In this document: positions 9,889 to 19,689 of the stretch, one piece after another
Position numbering within the stretch: position 1 is the first letter of the stretch
Layout: every line of letters begins with the position of its first letter
Assembly (NCBI GenBank): GCA_016713965.1
Contig: JADJOC010000009.1
Span: 744,001 to 808,000 of the forward strand
DNA length: 64,000 nucleotides
Direction of reading: 5' to 3'
From: Chitinophagaceae bacterium
Lineage (GTDB): Bacteria > Bacteroidota > Bacteroidia > Chitinophagales > Chitinophagaceae
Program-made: the position numbers and the translations under genes
Notes under the pieces: generated by a model
What the model saw: only the letters and a program-made list of their open reading frames with translations
Databases searched by the model: none
Told to the model about the DNA's origin: nothing

Positions 9889-11233
9889 ATGTATCAGCAA
9901 AAACCAATCATATCAAAAGGCATAGACTGGGTAACAATATTATTATATTTTTTCCTGGTTACCATAGGCCTTATTTGTATTTTTCGGTTGAATATAAAAG
10001 CACCGATTCTTTCATGCAAACCTTAATGGGGTTTAAAAAAAATTACAGCAAACAATTTTTTTATTTTGGTGCATGTATAATATTGGTCATTTTTATTTTA
10101 CTAACGGATAGTAAATTTTTTACCGCAACTGCTAATCTTTCTTACTTAATAGGCATTTTCCTGATATTGGCCACTTTCGTGGCAGGCAAAGAAATAAAAG
10201 GCTCTAAAAGCTGGATACCGCTTGGGTTTATGAACCTTCAACCCGTAGAGCTCTGTAAAATATTTACCTCGCTGGCATTAGCTAAATATTTATCCATGCC
10301 TGAAGTTAACTTTACAAAAACCAGGTCGCAATTAATTGCTGCAGGTATTGCTTTTGCACCGGCTGTATTTTCAATATTACAGGGAGAAACTGGCCTGGCA
10401 TTGGTTTACTTTAGTTTTTTAATTCCAATGTAAAGGGAAGGCTTGCCGTCTGTATACTTAATTACAGGAGGCACAATGGCTGTTTTACTTATTGTAACTT
10501 TATTATTCAGCACACAAACCCTGCTGATTGCTTTTGCTATACTAGCGGTATTAATTATATATTTTAACCGAAGGCAGATCAAAAAAATAAACGCTTATTA
10601 ATTACGATAATCACTGCCTGGATAGTTTGTTCTGCATTTGTTGGACTGGCTGTACCTTTTGCATTTAAGCATGTTTTTAAAAAATACCAGGCAGACCGGA
10701 TTTTTAGCATGGTAGGCGTTGATAACCCATTTGTAAATAAAAATATTACTGAAGAAGAAATAACTGATAAAACAAAACAACAGAAAAAAGACCAGCAAAA
10801 TTATAATGTTAAGCAATCTAAAATTGCGATTGGCTCAGGGGGGATTTGGGGCAAAGGTTTTTTAAAAGGCACGCAGACCCAGGGGGATTTTGTACCGGAA
10901 CAACACACCGATTTTATTTTTACTTCCGTAGGAGAAAATTTTGGCTTTTGGGGTAGTGCATTATTAATGCTTTTGTACTTAGGTTTATTATTACGCATAT
11001 TATTTTTAGCCGAAAGGCAAAGGAGTGTTTTTACCAGGGTGTACGCCTATTGTGTAGCCGGCATCTTGTTTTTTCATGTGGCTGTAAATATCTGTGTAAC
11101 CATTGGCCTGGCACCTGTGGTTGGTATTACTTTACCGCTCCTAAGCTATGGCGGTTCTTCCTTATTGACTTTCAGTATTCTGATTTTTATTTTAATAAAA
11201 TTAGATGCAGACAGGCAAATGGTATTGAGATAA
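9889..11233 (+). CDS. rodA: Peptidoglycan polymerase RodA, three lesions
   Basis: SEDS-family glycosyltransferase partner of PBP2, about 448 residues once repaired. Starting at the ATG at 9889 (MYQQKPIISKGIDWVTILLY), the frame breaks at the T5 run 9980-9984; one more T gives GLICIFSVEYKSTDS. It resumes to an in-frame TAA at 10431-10433, where LIPM(Y)REGLPS is expected. It then breaks at the A7 run 10581-10587; one more A gives RRQIKKNKRLLITIITAW. The last part has GGIWGKGFLKGTQTQ and the conserved SEDS end VVGITLPLLSYGGSSLL. Three lesions in an essential gene point to sequence error rather than decay, though the TAA is a substitution, not an indel. Confidence 0.86.
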
Positions 11234-11370
11234 AAATAATTTTGTTACAAGCTTTAGTTCCTTTTTACCGCGAAGATGCTAAGGAGCAAAGGCCGCAAAG
11301 AGAGACCAATACCTGTTGGTATTGCATTTTTTCCTTACATAATATGCAACTGATAATTTTATAAAATAAT

Positions 11371-12105
11371 ATGAAAATAATTCCATTAAGTGAAGGTGCA
11401 TTTACTGTTGACGCATCCAAAAAATTTATTCCATTTAATAATGAAGATAACTTACAACAAAGGCCTGAGGGTAGCCTGCTTGTAGAGATACAACCTTTTG
11501 TAGTTGTTACCAATAAAGACGTTATCCTACTGGATACCGGGCTGGGCTTTACTAATGCAGATGGCACTTTGCAGCTTCATCAAAACTTAATGGATAAAGG
11601 CATTGACCCAAAATCTGTTACTAAAATATTGTTAAGCCATTTGCATAAAGATCACTCCGGCGGCATTTCAATGAAAGATAAAACTATAGTAAGTTTTCCT
11701 GGTGCTACTTACTATATAAATGAAAAAGAATATGAGTTTGCGTTGCAAAAAGGCGAACCATCTTATTTGGTAGAGGATTTTAACATTTTATCAAAATCAG
11801 GTAAAGTTGAATTCACCAGTGACAATGGCTCAATAGATAATATTATAGAATATCAATTAACAGGTGCACATTGCCCTTATCACCAGGCATTCTGGATTAA
11901 AGAAGACGGGGAAACGATATTTTTTGGAGGCGATGTAGCCCCGCAACTTATCCAGATGAAAACTAAATTTGTAGCCAAATATGATTATGATGGAAAAAAA
12001 TGCAGTGAGCTAAGGCAGCAATGGTGGCAACAAGGTGAAAAAGAAGGATGGACTTTTCTTTTTTATCATGATATAAAAACAGCGGTATTTAATTTTAAGA
12101 AATAA
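11371..12105 (+). CDS. Metallo-beta-lactamase-fold hydrolase
   Basis: A 244-residue cytosolic protein with the metal-binding signature HxHxDH, seen as SHLHKDHSGG with H90, H92, D94 and H95. A further ligand is probably the His in LTGAHCPYHQ (near residue 169), then the Asp in FFGGDVAP and a His in the C-terminal FYHDIKT. The family covers lactonases, glyoxalase II-like thioesterases and others; nothing here narrows the substrate. No signal peptide is seen, so a secreted beta-lactamase is unlikely. It is followed by a strong bidirectional terminator and stands apart from rodA. Confidence 0.85.
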   Translation: MKIIPLSEGAFTVDASKKFIPFNNEDNLQQRPEGSLLVEIQPFVVVTNKDVILLDTGLGFTNADGTLQLHQNLMDKGIDPKSVTKILLSHLHKDHSGGISMKDKTIVSFPGATYYINEKEYEFALQKGEPSYLVEDFNILSKSGKVEFTSDNGSIDNIIEYQLTGAHCPYHQAFWIKEDGETIFFGGDVAPQLIQMKTKFVAKYDYDGKKCSELRQQWWQQGEKEGWTFLFYHDIKTAVFNFKK

Positions 12106-12143
12106 TCTAGATCAATATTATTCCAGACGCAACATCTATATAT

Positions 12144-12196
12144 TAACTGTGTAAATAAAAACCGCTTTTAGAAGCGGTTTTTTATTTACACAGTTA
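12144..12196. terminator. Bidirectional terminator within an extended palindrome
   Basis: The core AACCGCTT-TTAG-AAGCGGTT is flanked by A and T tracts on both sides, suiting converging genes on the two strands. The outer arms continue the symmetry: AACTGTGTAAAT on the left and ATTTACACAGTT on the right. The result is a near-perfect 53-bp palindrome with a one-base bulge. It separates the hydrolase gene from the oppositely oriented ompH. Confidence 0.85.
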
Positions 12197-12207
12197 AATT
12201 TCTTTAT

Positions 12208-12744
12208 TTACCTGCCGGTTGCCGGTTTTTTAGGTGTAGCTGCCGGTGCATCTTTAATACCTAATTTCTTTTTTACCAATACCAATACATCATCACCGGG
12301 AGGGCCTACAATTACTGCATTGATATCTAAAATATAAGCATACCCATTTTCTTTGGCTATAGCCTTAATTGCCTCTTGTGCTTTTGCACGTATTGGCATT
12401 ACTTTTTCCTGTGCCTTTTGCTGGTACATATCCTGTGCCTGCTGGTTCCAAGATTGTGCCTTTTCATACAATTGCATTAATTCTCCTCTTTTAATTTCTT
12501 TCATACTTGCAGTGAGCTTTAATGAATCGGTATCAAATTGCTTTCCTTTAGTCTCCAGTTCCTGCATCATATCTTTATATTGCTGGCTTAATGAAGCCTG
12601 GAATTCCTGTAATTCTGTATTTGCTTTATCAGCTTCGGGCATTACACTTATTAATTCTTCAGTATTGATGTACCCAATTTTATTCTGAGCCGAAGCGCTC
12701 AAAAAACCTAATGCCATCACACCTGCTACGATTAATTTTTTCAT
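12208..12744 (-). CDS. OmpH/Skp-family periplasmic chaperone (distal copy)
   Basis: This 178-residue protein starts with a signal peptide (MKKLIVAGVMALGFLSASA, cut before QNKIGYIN). A long charged coiled coil follows, and then the conserved OmpH end NGYAYILDINAVIV. Skp-like trimers escort outer-membrane proteins to the Bam complex. The C-terminal extension KDAPAATPKKPATGR is low-complexity and Pro/Ala-rich. It follows a second OmpH gene and bamA on the minus strand, the usual Bacteroidota arrangement. Confidence 0.93.
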   Translation of the reverse strand: MKKLIVAGVMALGFLSASAQNKIGYINTEELISVMPEADKANTELQEFQASLSQQYKDMMQELETKGKQFDTDSLKLTASMKEIKRGELMQLYEKAQSWNQQAQDMYQQKAQEKVMPIRAKAQEAIKAIAKENGYAYILDINAVIVGPPGDDVLVLVKKKLGIKDAPAATPKKPATGR

Positions 12745-12798
12745 TTTTCTTACTTTATTGTTTTATTTGGTAGTTATTATTTAAATTGAATATTCAAA

Positions 12799-13328
12799 TT
12801 ATTTAATGCCCAGATGTTTTAATACATCTTCACTTTTATCCAGTTTTGGGTCGGCAAAGATAACGGTAATTCCCTCACTTTTATCCAGTATAAAATCATA
12901 TTGCTTTTCTACTGCCAGTTTTTGTACAGCTGTATATACCCTGTCTTGTATAGGCTTAATCAATTCCTGTCTTTTTTTAAAAAGGTCTCCTTCAAAACCA
13001 AAGCGTTTTTTTTGCAGGTCCCTTACTTCTTTTTCTTTGTTAAATAATTCATCTTCCCTTTTCTTTTTCAAATCATCGCTAAGCATCACTTGTTCGGCAT
13101 CATAATCTTTGTACATTTTATCTAAAATAGCCTGTTTGGAGTCTATTTCCTGCTGCCACATTTCACTAAACTGGTCCAGCTTTTTTTGTGATGCCGTATA
13201 CTCAGGCATTTTATCTAAAATGTATTTAGAATCAATTATGGCATACCGTTGCGCCTGTGCACAAAAAGAAATCAACATAAAAGTGCCGGCAATACACAGC
13301 ATTCTAAGGATAATTAATCTTTTTTCAT
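12799..13328 (-). CDS. OmpH/Skp-family periplasmic chaperone (proximal copy), frameshift in signal peptide
   Basis: The body of this OmpH protein reads from an internal ATG at 13302, but the natural start is probably the ATG at 13328. Adding one T to the T6 run at 13320-13325 gives MKKRLIILRMLCIAGTFMLI followed by SFCAQAQRYAIID, a complete signal peptide. The mature part is a coiled-coil chaperone of about 150 residues with KQYDFILDKSEGITVIFADP. It lies between bamA and the second ompH, so all three probably share a transcript. Role: delivery of outer-membrane proteins to BamA. Confidence 0.9.
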
Positions 13329-13381
13329 CTTTGAAATTTTTTACAAATAATAATGTAATAAAAATTTATTTTTCATTTTGC

Positions 13382-13430
13382 GGTTGGTGGGGACACCAAC
13401 CGCGGCTGACTGCCGTGGCCGTGTCCCACC
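13382..13430. repeat. Overlapping palindromes between ompH and bamA
   Basis: GGTTGGTG (13382-13389) pairs with CACCAACC (13394-13401). The overlapping GGTGGGGACAC (13386-13396) can instead pair with GTGTCCCACC (13421-13430). The two folds exclude each other. The sequence is GC-rich compared with its surroundings and looks like a REP-type intergenic element. Confidence 0.55.
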
Positions 13431-13447
13431 GGCCATTATTCTAAATA

Positions 13448-16201
13448 TTATTCCGGTTCCTGGCCCAGCATAAAGGTAAATTTACCAGCGCTTTTTAATC
13501 CACCCTTCTGGCTATACCTGTCAAAGCCTATGCCATAATCAAAGCCCAGCAATCCAAACATGGGCAAAAAGAAACGCATACCTATACCTGCTGAACGGCG
13601 CAATTTAAAAGGGTTATAATCTTTAAACGAGTACCAGCCATTGGCCGCCTCAAAAAATGCCAATCCATAAATAGTGCTGCTTGCGCTTGTGCTAAATGGA
13701 TAACGCAGCTCTAAAGTGTATTTGTTAAATATTGTAAAAAAGTCACGGGGTGTTATATTCTCCGGGTTAATCCGGGGATCGCTGGTTTCGTAAATAGGGT
13801 AACCCCTATGTGCAATAATATCATACCCTAAAATGGCAAAATTATTATTTAAACCTGCATCACCCACCTGGAAACGCTCAAAAGGCGAGACTTCTAAATT
13901 GCTGTTATATTTACCAATAAAACCATATTTAGCAGCAGCTTTTAAAATAAACTGCTTATTTTTTTCAGCGCCCCTGGCTTTACCAATAGGCACAAACCAC
14001 TCGCCTGTAAAACGCCACTTATGAAATTCGGGAAGCTTATATTGATTATCTGTTTCCGAAACAATACCCATTAAAGAATACGGCAAGGTAAATTGCCCAC
14101 TCATTAAAAAGTTAGACCCGCTGGTAGGAAAAATAGGATTTGGACCGGCTGAATTTCTAAGTAACGCAATTTTTAAACTGATATTGGTAGATGTACCGTT
14201 AGATAAGCCCTGGAATAACTGACCGTAATTTTCCAGCTTATACTGCTGCACATTTAAGGAATAAATAAGGTTGAAATAATCATCCGGCCATTTTAATTGT
14301 TTTCCTAATGATAGGCCAAACCCTATATTTTTGATATATGAAGTATCACCGCAGGCTTTGCAATACTGGCCAAACTGGTTAAACGCATTTGACTGCTTGG
14401 TATTAAAAAAACTCACGGTAAAAGAATTGCGTTTTTTACCGCCCAGCCAAGGTTCGTTAAATGATAAATTGTAGGAACGGAAAGCCCTACCGTTTGACTG
14501 GAACCTTGCACTTAATTTTTGCCCGTCGCCGGAAGGCAGCGGATCCCATGTAGATCCTTTATTAATATTTTTTAAAGAGAAATTATTAAAGGATACTCCT
14601 AAAGTACCCGTCAATCCTATGCCCCCGCCAAAACCTGCAGAAAGTTCCAGCTGGTCTGCTGATTTTTCTTCTACCTGCCAGTTAATATCTACAGTTCCAT
14701 TCTCTGCATTGGGTACTACGTTAGGAACAATTTTTTCAGGGTTAAAATATCCCAGTTGGGATAATTCACGTTGTGTACGGATGATATCGGCACGGCTGAA
14801 TTTTTCTCCCGGCACTGTTCTTAACTCACGGCGTATTACGTAATCTTTGGTTTTATCATTACCGGAAACGCTGATGTTGCCATAAGTAGCCTGCGGCCCT
14901 TCTGTCATACGTATTTCAAAATCTATCGTATCATTATATACAGCAGTTTCTACAGGATCCACCCTGAAAAATAAATAACCGTCATCCATATAAAGGCTGC
15001 TTACATCTCCGCCTTCGGCACTAAGCTGCTTGCCCAATCTTTTATTTAATATATCTAAATTGTATGTATCGCCTTTTCTTATGCCTAAAAATAAATTTAA
15101 AATAGAATCGCCATATTTGGTATTGCCCCTCCAGGTTATATCCCCGAAATAATATTTTCTTCCTTCATTTACTTTTACATGAACGTCTAAATTACCAGCA
15201 TTGTTAATGGTTTGTGTATCTGCAACTATCACCGCATCCCTAAAACCTTGTGCATTATAATATTGCAATACATTATCCTTATCCTCTGTATATTTTGCTT
15301 CGTTGAATTTGGCGGAGCTGAATAATTTAAACCTGAAATACGGGTCAATATAAGTTTTGGTTTTTGAGATAGATAAAAAGCCGGCGTCCTGTATATATTC
15401 CTTAAAGCTTGGCGGAATAATGGTATCGCCATACGGGCTGTTTACCTTCGGGGGAAATAAAGTTATCCGTGTCATTTCCTTGGTACCTTTCATTTGCTTT
15501 TTAAGCTTATTCTCCTGCACGTTTTCATTGCCACTAAAATTAACAGAACTTACTTTTACTTTGTTTCCTTTATCAATAGTAAAGGTTAAAGAAACTGCAT
15601 TATTTAATCCTGCTACAGTATCTTCTTTTACATCAATCTGTACATTTCTGTATCCTTTTTCAGAATAAAATTTATCTATAATTTCAACTGCGCTGCGTTT
15701 CATATTTTCTGTAACCACCCGGTCTTTTGACAAACCTACTTTTCCTTCCAGGTCATCCCTCTCGCCTTTTTTTACGCCTTCAAATTTAAATTCGGCAAGC
15801 CGTGGCCTTTCAGTTATTTCAATCAACACATATACATCCTGGCCAACCAATCTTGTAAGGTATATTTTTACATCTGATATTAAATTTTGCTTCCATAGTT
15901 TAGTTATGGCCTTGGTAAATGCATCGGTACCCGGTATTTGTATTTTATCGCCAATAGCAAGACCGGATATGGATGTAATTAAATTCGGATCAAAGGCCTG
16001 TGTGCCCCTTACAACAATATCTGCTATAGTATATTCTTTAGGAATTCTTGACTGGTAAATTTCCTGCAAAGCAGGATCGATAGATAATGGTGGAATAGTA
16101 TCGGTTTGTGCAACCGCTGTGTAAGCGCTGGTTAGTATAACGGCAATAAATAAAATCCCTTTGTAAATACTATGCATCAATAATTTTTTTACGAACGGCA
16201 A
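13448..16201 (-). CDS. bamA: Outer membrane protein assembly factor BamA
   Basis: This 917-residue Omp85 protein inserts beta-barrel proteins into the outer membrane. A signal peptide ends around AVAQ, followed by about five POTRA repeats (residues roughly 55-450; for example ITERPRLAEFKFEGVKKGER and ISVSGNDKTKDYVIRRELRT). The C-terminal half is a Bac_surface_Ag barrel ending in GIGMRFFLPMFGLLGFDYGI and the short tail GQEPE. The start at 16201 gives MPFVKKLL; MHSIYKGIL eight residues later is equally possible. It is upstream of the two ompH genes. The DUF6089 gene often found between uppS and bamA is absent; only a repeat lies there. Confidence 0.95.
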   Translation of the reverse strand: MPFVKKLLMHSIYKGILFIAVILTSAYTAVAQTDTIPPLSIDPALQEIYQSRIPKEYTIADIVVRGTQAFDPNLITSISGLAIGDKIQIPGTDAFTKAITKLWKQNLISDVKIYLTRLVGQDVYVLIEITERPRLAEFKFEGVKKGERDDLEGKVGLSKDRVVTENMKRSAVEIIDKFYSEKGYRNVQIDVKEDTVAGLNNAVSLTFTIDKGNKVKVSSVNFSGNENVQENKLKKQMKGTKEMTRITLFPPKVNSPYGDTIIPPSFKEYIQDAGFLSISKTKTYIDPYFRFKLFSSAKFNEAKYTEDKDNVLQYYNAQGFRDAVIVADTQTINNAGNLDVHVKVNEGRKYYFGDITWRGNTKYGDSILNLFLGIRKGDTYNLDILNKRLGKQLSAEGGDVSSLYMDDGYLFFRVDPVETAVYNDTIDFEIRMTEGPQATYGNISVSGNDKTKDYVIRRELRTVPGEKFSRADIIRTQRELSQLGYFNPEKIVPNVVPNAENGTVDINWQVEEKSADQLELSAGFGGGIGLTGTLGVSFNNFSLKNINKGSTWDPLPSGDGQKLSARFQSNGRAFRSYNLSFNEPWLGGKKRNSFTVSFFNTKQSNAFNQFGQYCKACGDTSYIKNIGFGLSLGKQLKWPDDYFNLIYSLNVQQYKLENYGQLFQGLSNGTSTNISLKIALLRNSAGPNPIFPTSGSNFLMSGQFTLPYSLMGIVSETDNQYKLPEFHKWRFTGEWFVPIGKARGAEKNKQFILKAAAKYGFIGKYNSNLEVSPFERFQVGDAGLNNNFAILGYDIIAHRGYPIYETSDPRINPENITPRDFFTIFNKYTLELRYPFSTSASSTIYGLAFFEAANGWYSFKDYNPFKLRRSAGIGMRFFLPMFGLLGFDYGIGFDRYSQKGGLKSAGKFTFMLGQEPE

Positions 16202-16239
16202 ATTAAGCCCTATATTTAAAAGTATTTGTTAATCTTGAA

Positions 16240-16285
16240 AACCTCTCCCTAAATCCCTCTCCGAGGGAGAGGACTTTGAGAACCC
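16240..16285. repeat. Palindromic repeat upstream of bamA
   Basis: A run of CCTCTCC followed by CCCTCTCC-GA-GGGAGAGG forms a GC-rich hairpin. It belongs to the same style of element as the insertion inside carB at about 22.6 kb, where CCCCTCC-GAA-GGAGGGG occurs. Confidence 0.55.
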
Positions 16286-16316
16286 TGATTATTTTGTTGA
16301 TCTTGTTAATCATCAA

Positions 16317-17063
16317 TTAGTTTGTTTTTACCTGTTCCCCTGTTTTTCCAAACCGTCGTTCTCTTCCCTGGAAATCAATAATAGCTTCATACAGGTTGTC
16401 TTTTCTAAAATCCGGCCAGCGGGTATTGGTAAAATACAGCTCTGCATACGCCAGCTGGTATAATAAAAAATTGCTTATCCGGTACTCTCCGCTGGTCCTT
16501 ATCATTAATTCCGGGTCAGGAAACTGGCTGGTGCTTAAATATTGCTGCAAAGTATCCTGCGTAATATTTGCAGGCTGCACTTTTCCTGCCTGTACATCTG
16601 CTGCAATATTTTTTACTGCATTTACGAGTTCCCAACGGCTGCTATAGCTTAAAGCCATTATTAAATTGAGGCCGGTATTGCTGCCGGTTTCCTGCAAAGC
16701 TTCATTTAACTGATCCCTGGCAGATTCAGGCAGCATGCCAATATCTCCGATTACATGAAGCCTGATATTATTTTTATTTAAAACAGGCACTTCTTTTTTA
16801 ATAGTATCTACTAATAATTCCATCAGTCCGGTTACTTCGTGCTGTGGCCTGTCCCAGTTTTCGGTACTAAAAGCATACAGGGTAAGGTATTGTATGCCCA
16901 ATTCTGCACAGCCCTCTACAATATTGCGTACACTTTCCACTCCGTGGAAATGGCCGAAAAGGCGGTCTTCGCCTTTTTCTTTAGCCCACCTGCCGTTGCC
17001 ATCCATAATTATGGCAATGTGACGGGGCAAATGCTGTAAGTCGATTGTATTTTTTAAGTCCAT
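16317..17063 (-). CDS. uppS: Isoprenyl transferase (undecaprenyl diphosphate synthase)
   Basis: A cis-prenyltransferase of 248 residues from the ATG at 17063. It extends farnesyl diphosphate to the C55 carrier needed for wall and LPS synthesis. Motifs: HIAIIMDGNGRWA with catalytic Asp21, LTLYAFSTENW, and the substrate-binding RTSGEYRISNFLLYQLAYAE. The reading frame extends upstream to 17111, but MDLKNTIDLQHLP is the family-like start and the extra residues are unsupported. It precedes bamA in the same direction, as usual in this phylum. Confidence 0.95.
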   Translation of the reverse strand: MDLKNTIDLQHLPRHIAIIMDGNGRWAKEKGEDRLFGHFHGVESVRNIVEGCAELGIQYLTLYAFSTENWDRPQHEVTGLMELLVDTIKKEVPVLNKNNIRLHVIGDIGMLPESARDQLNEALQETGSNTGLNLIMALSYSSRWELVNAVKNIAADVQAGKVQPANITQDTLQQYLSTSQFPDPELMIRTSGEYRISNFLLYQLAYAELYFTNTRWPDFRKDNLYEAIIDFQGRERRFGKTGEQVKTN

Positions 17064-17511
17064 AAAAAACGCCAAAATAAGCAGCAGGTTGTGCCTGGTT
17101 TTGGCGGGCAAAAGTAACTAAATTTAGTTGGAATAAGCGTTTTGGGGCAAAATAAAGGATGTTAATGTTATTAACTTGAGTTCGGTTTAAATTACTTTAT
17201 AATTCGTTATTTTTCAATTAATTGTATTACTCTACTTTTTGTCTTGACACAAAAAGTAGCAAAAAAGTCAAGGCAGGAACGAATACTGCCCGTTCCTGCC
17301 ATACAGCTTACTGAACATTTGTACTACTGTAATCTCAACATTAGTTCTTTACTCTTAATTTCAATGTAGAATAACTATATACTTATAGTTTTTTTAAATT
17401 TTCTTATCCCGAACTCAGGTTATTTAGAAATTCCATTAAAATAAACATATAAGGTTATTTTATTTTGCATTAATACAAAAAATTAATTCTACAAGCAGTC
17501 ACATTTATACC
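17064..17511. other. Intergenic region with dispersed repeats, no gene
   Basis: No convincing ORF. At about 17240-17275 the sequence CTTGACACAAAAAGTAGC is followed by AAAAAAGTCAAG, an inverted arrangement typical of dispersed Bacteroidota repeats. GGCAGGAACG and CGTTCCTGCC then form a second palindrome around 17273-17300. The rest is AT-rich. Confidence 0.5.
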
Positions 17512-18216
17512 TTACTGTATTTTAATGACTTCAAAAAAAGCCGTTTTGTACGTATCGCCAACCTGTATTTCTATATTGCAGTTTTTTAGCATCAGCGTAT
17601 TATTGTGTATGGATACTACTTTTGCTACAGGCACAATAAAGGATTTATGCACCCGTATAAATTTTTGCCTGGGCAATTTGTCTTCCAACTCTTTCATGGT
17701 AATTAATGAGGTTATTTTTTTACCATTGCTGTGTATGGCTGTATAGTTGCCCATGCTTTCTATATAATCAATATCGTTCCATTCTACTTTAACGAATTTG
17801 CCTTTTCCTTCACCTTTCAGCATAATAAAATCAGCAGTGGCAGCAGGCGGTTGTGCAGCGCTGCCCAGCAAATCCCAGGCTTTTTGTGTGGCTTTTAAAA
17901 AACGTGCAAAAGATACGGGTTTCAGCAGGTAATCAATTACTTCCAGCTCAAAGCCGTCCAGCGCATACTGGCTGTAGGCAGAAATAATAATGACTTTGCT
18001 TTTGCCATTGATGGCTTTAATAAAATCAATACCGGTAATATCCGGCATTTGAATATCCAGGAAGATAAGATCTGTTTTTTGCCGGGTTACAATGCCGATA
18101 CCTTCTACTGCGCTGGTAGTAGTGGTGATTAAATTTAAGTAAGGTATGTTTTTAACATAGCTGGCTATGATATTTATGGCCGGCTGCTCATCATCAATAA
18201 TTATACAATTTAACAT
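17512..18216 (-). CDS. LytTR-family response regulator
   Basis: A 234-residue two-component regulator. The receiver domain (residues 1-120) has the acidic pair DDE at 8-10, phosphoacceptor Asp54 in FLDIQMPD and Lys in YLLKPVSF. The C-terminal LytTR DNA-binding domain (about 135-234) contains YIESMGNYTAIHS and FIRVHKSFIVP. Its start overlaps the end of the sensor kinase gene by a few bases. Since that kinase has lost its sensing half to an insertion, the regulator is probably without its normal input. The target genes cannot be told from sequence. Confidence 0.93.
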   Translation of the reverse strand: MLNCIIIDDEQPAINIIASYVKNIPYLNLITTTTSAVEGIGIVTRQKTDLIFLDIQMPDITGIDFIKAINGKSKVIIISAYSQYALDGFELEVIDYLLKPVSFARFLKATQKAWDLLGSAAQPPAATADFIMLKGEGKGKFVKVEWNDIDYIESMGNYTAIHSNGKKITSLITMKELEDKLPRQKFIRVHKSFIVPVAKVVSIHNNTLMLKNCNIEIQVGDTYKTAFFEVIKIQ

Positions 18217-18719
18217 ATGGCACGGTTTACAGTATTGGCAGCAAAACTTTTTTGTTGATGGTTGTCAAAAAAAGGTATGGTAATTTCTTTTTTATAAGAT
18301 GTTGGCTCATCAACAGTGGCGATGCTAAAATCATCTTTGTACAATGCCTGCAGCCGCTGTTTGATATTGCTAAGCCCTATACCAGTGGAATCTTCGCTTG
18401 CGCCTGTTTTCTTTTTATTATAAGTGGCAAAAAATACGGTTTGCTTAGCGGCATCTATCCTGCAATGTATTTGAGCGGGGTTGTTTTTATCATGCAGATC
18501 GCCATGTTTAAAAATATTTTCCACCAGGGTAATCAGTATCATTGGTGCTACTAGCTTACCTTCAGCTTCACCTTCTACTGTAAACGATATGTGCAAAGAA
18601 CCGGCAAAACGCAGTTGGTGGATATTGATTACATTTTCTATGTGCGCCACTTCTTCGGTAAGATGGGCAAGTCCGTTGGTGGCCGTATGGTCTTTAAGCG
18701 AATACCGCATAATATCTGA
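18210..18719 (-). pseudogene. Sensor histidine kinase (HisKA_7/LytS type), N-terminus lost to IS insertion
   Basis: Only the C-terminal part of a LytTR-partner kinase remains. It includes DIMRYSLKDH (just after the usual phosphorylated His segment), the N-box LITLVENIFKHG and the G-box STGIGLSNIKQRLQALY. Homology ends abruptly at about 18719, at the sequence TGTAAGCTCCCCTGAAAA that looks like the end of an IS3-type element. The frame runs on into the IS to 18761 and gains an artificial N-terminus (MSTFKTYYFQGSLQ). The sensory and membrane parts are gone, so it is very likely non-functional. Confidence 0.85.
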
Positions 18720-19689
18720 CTGTAAGCTCCCCTGAAAATAGTACGTTTTAAAAGTAGACAAAATTTGTAACTTTAAAAACGTAAAACAATGAAAAAGTCA
18801 ATTTAGTCCTGCCCAGATAGCAGGCATCCTCAAAGATTTTGATAACGGTAAAGCGCCGAAGAGATCACCCGTGATCATGGTGTAAGCAAAGCATCGTTGT
18901 ATAAATGGCGGCAGCGTTATGGCGGCATGGAAGCAACTGAGCTGAAGCGGATTAAGGAACTGGAAGAAGAAAATGCCCGGTTAAAAAAATGTATGCCAAC
19001 CTTGCGATGGAGCTTGACACTGCCAAATACGTCATCGAAAAAAAGCTTTAAAGCCTTGCGATAAAAGAATGATTATTGTTGATATGCGCAAAGAGCGGCC
19101 AAAAGACATCAGCAAGGCGTGTCGTTTATTAAAGCTAAGCCGCAGCAGTCTGTGTTATACAAGTATAAAAGATGATGTAACGGTTATGGTACAACTGGAA
19201 AACCTTGCAAAACAGAACCCGGTAGAAGGTTTTGGAAATGTTACTACCGCATCAGGAATACAGGGACGGTTATTAACCATAAGAGGTTGCACAGGGTGTA
19301 TAAAAGATGGGCCTGCCCTTGCGCCGTAAGGTAAAGAAACGTCTTGCTGCAAGAGTAAAGGAACCATTAAGCAAGCCTGATTATTTTACTCAAACCTGGA
19401 GCATAGATTTTATGAGTGATGCCCTTAGCAATGGTACCAAGTTCCGCTCTTTTAATGTAATAGATGACTATAATAGGGAAATATTATTTATTGAAACTGA
19501 TTATTCTTTAAAGAGTAGCCGGGTGATCTGGGTGCTTAAACATCTAATCAACCGTTATGGCAAACCTCAAAAATACGCATGGACAATGGGCCTGAGTTCG
19601 TAGCTAAGTTGTCCAGGCAATGGAGAGTGGCTAATGAGATCGAATTTAAATACATACAACCTGGCAAGCCTACTCAAAATGCCTATGTA
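18720..19689 (+). mobile_element. IS3-family element remnant (orfA and 5' part of orfB)
   Basis: OrfA (18789-19051) is a helix-turn-helix/leucine-zipper protein recognisable from SPAQIAGILKDFDNGK, SKASLYKWRQRYGG and ELEEENARLKK; it is broken near its start and again near 18860. A slippery A7G at the end of orfA is the usual site of -1 frameshifting into orfB. OrfB shows YTSIKDDVTVM, TWSIDFMSDALSNGTKFRSF (first catalytic Asp) and MDNGPEFVAKLS (second Asp), with several frameshifts. It ends at PGKPTQNAY, where another IS begins, so the third catalytic Glu is missing. This insertion truncated the sensor kinase. Confidence 0.82.

Noticed and set aside
11265..11305. CGCGAAGATGCTAAGGAGCA before the hydrolase gene as a regulatory site
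   Set aside because: It resembles a dispersed Bacteroidota repeat and has no symmetry or promoter relation that would support an operator.
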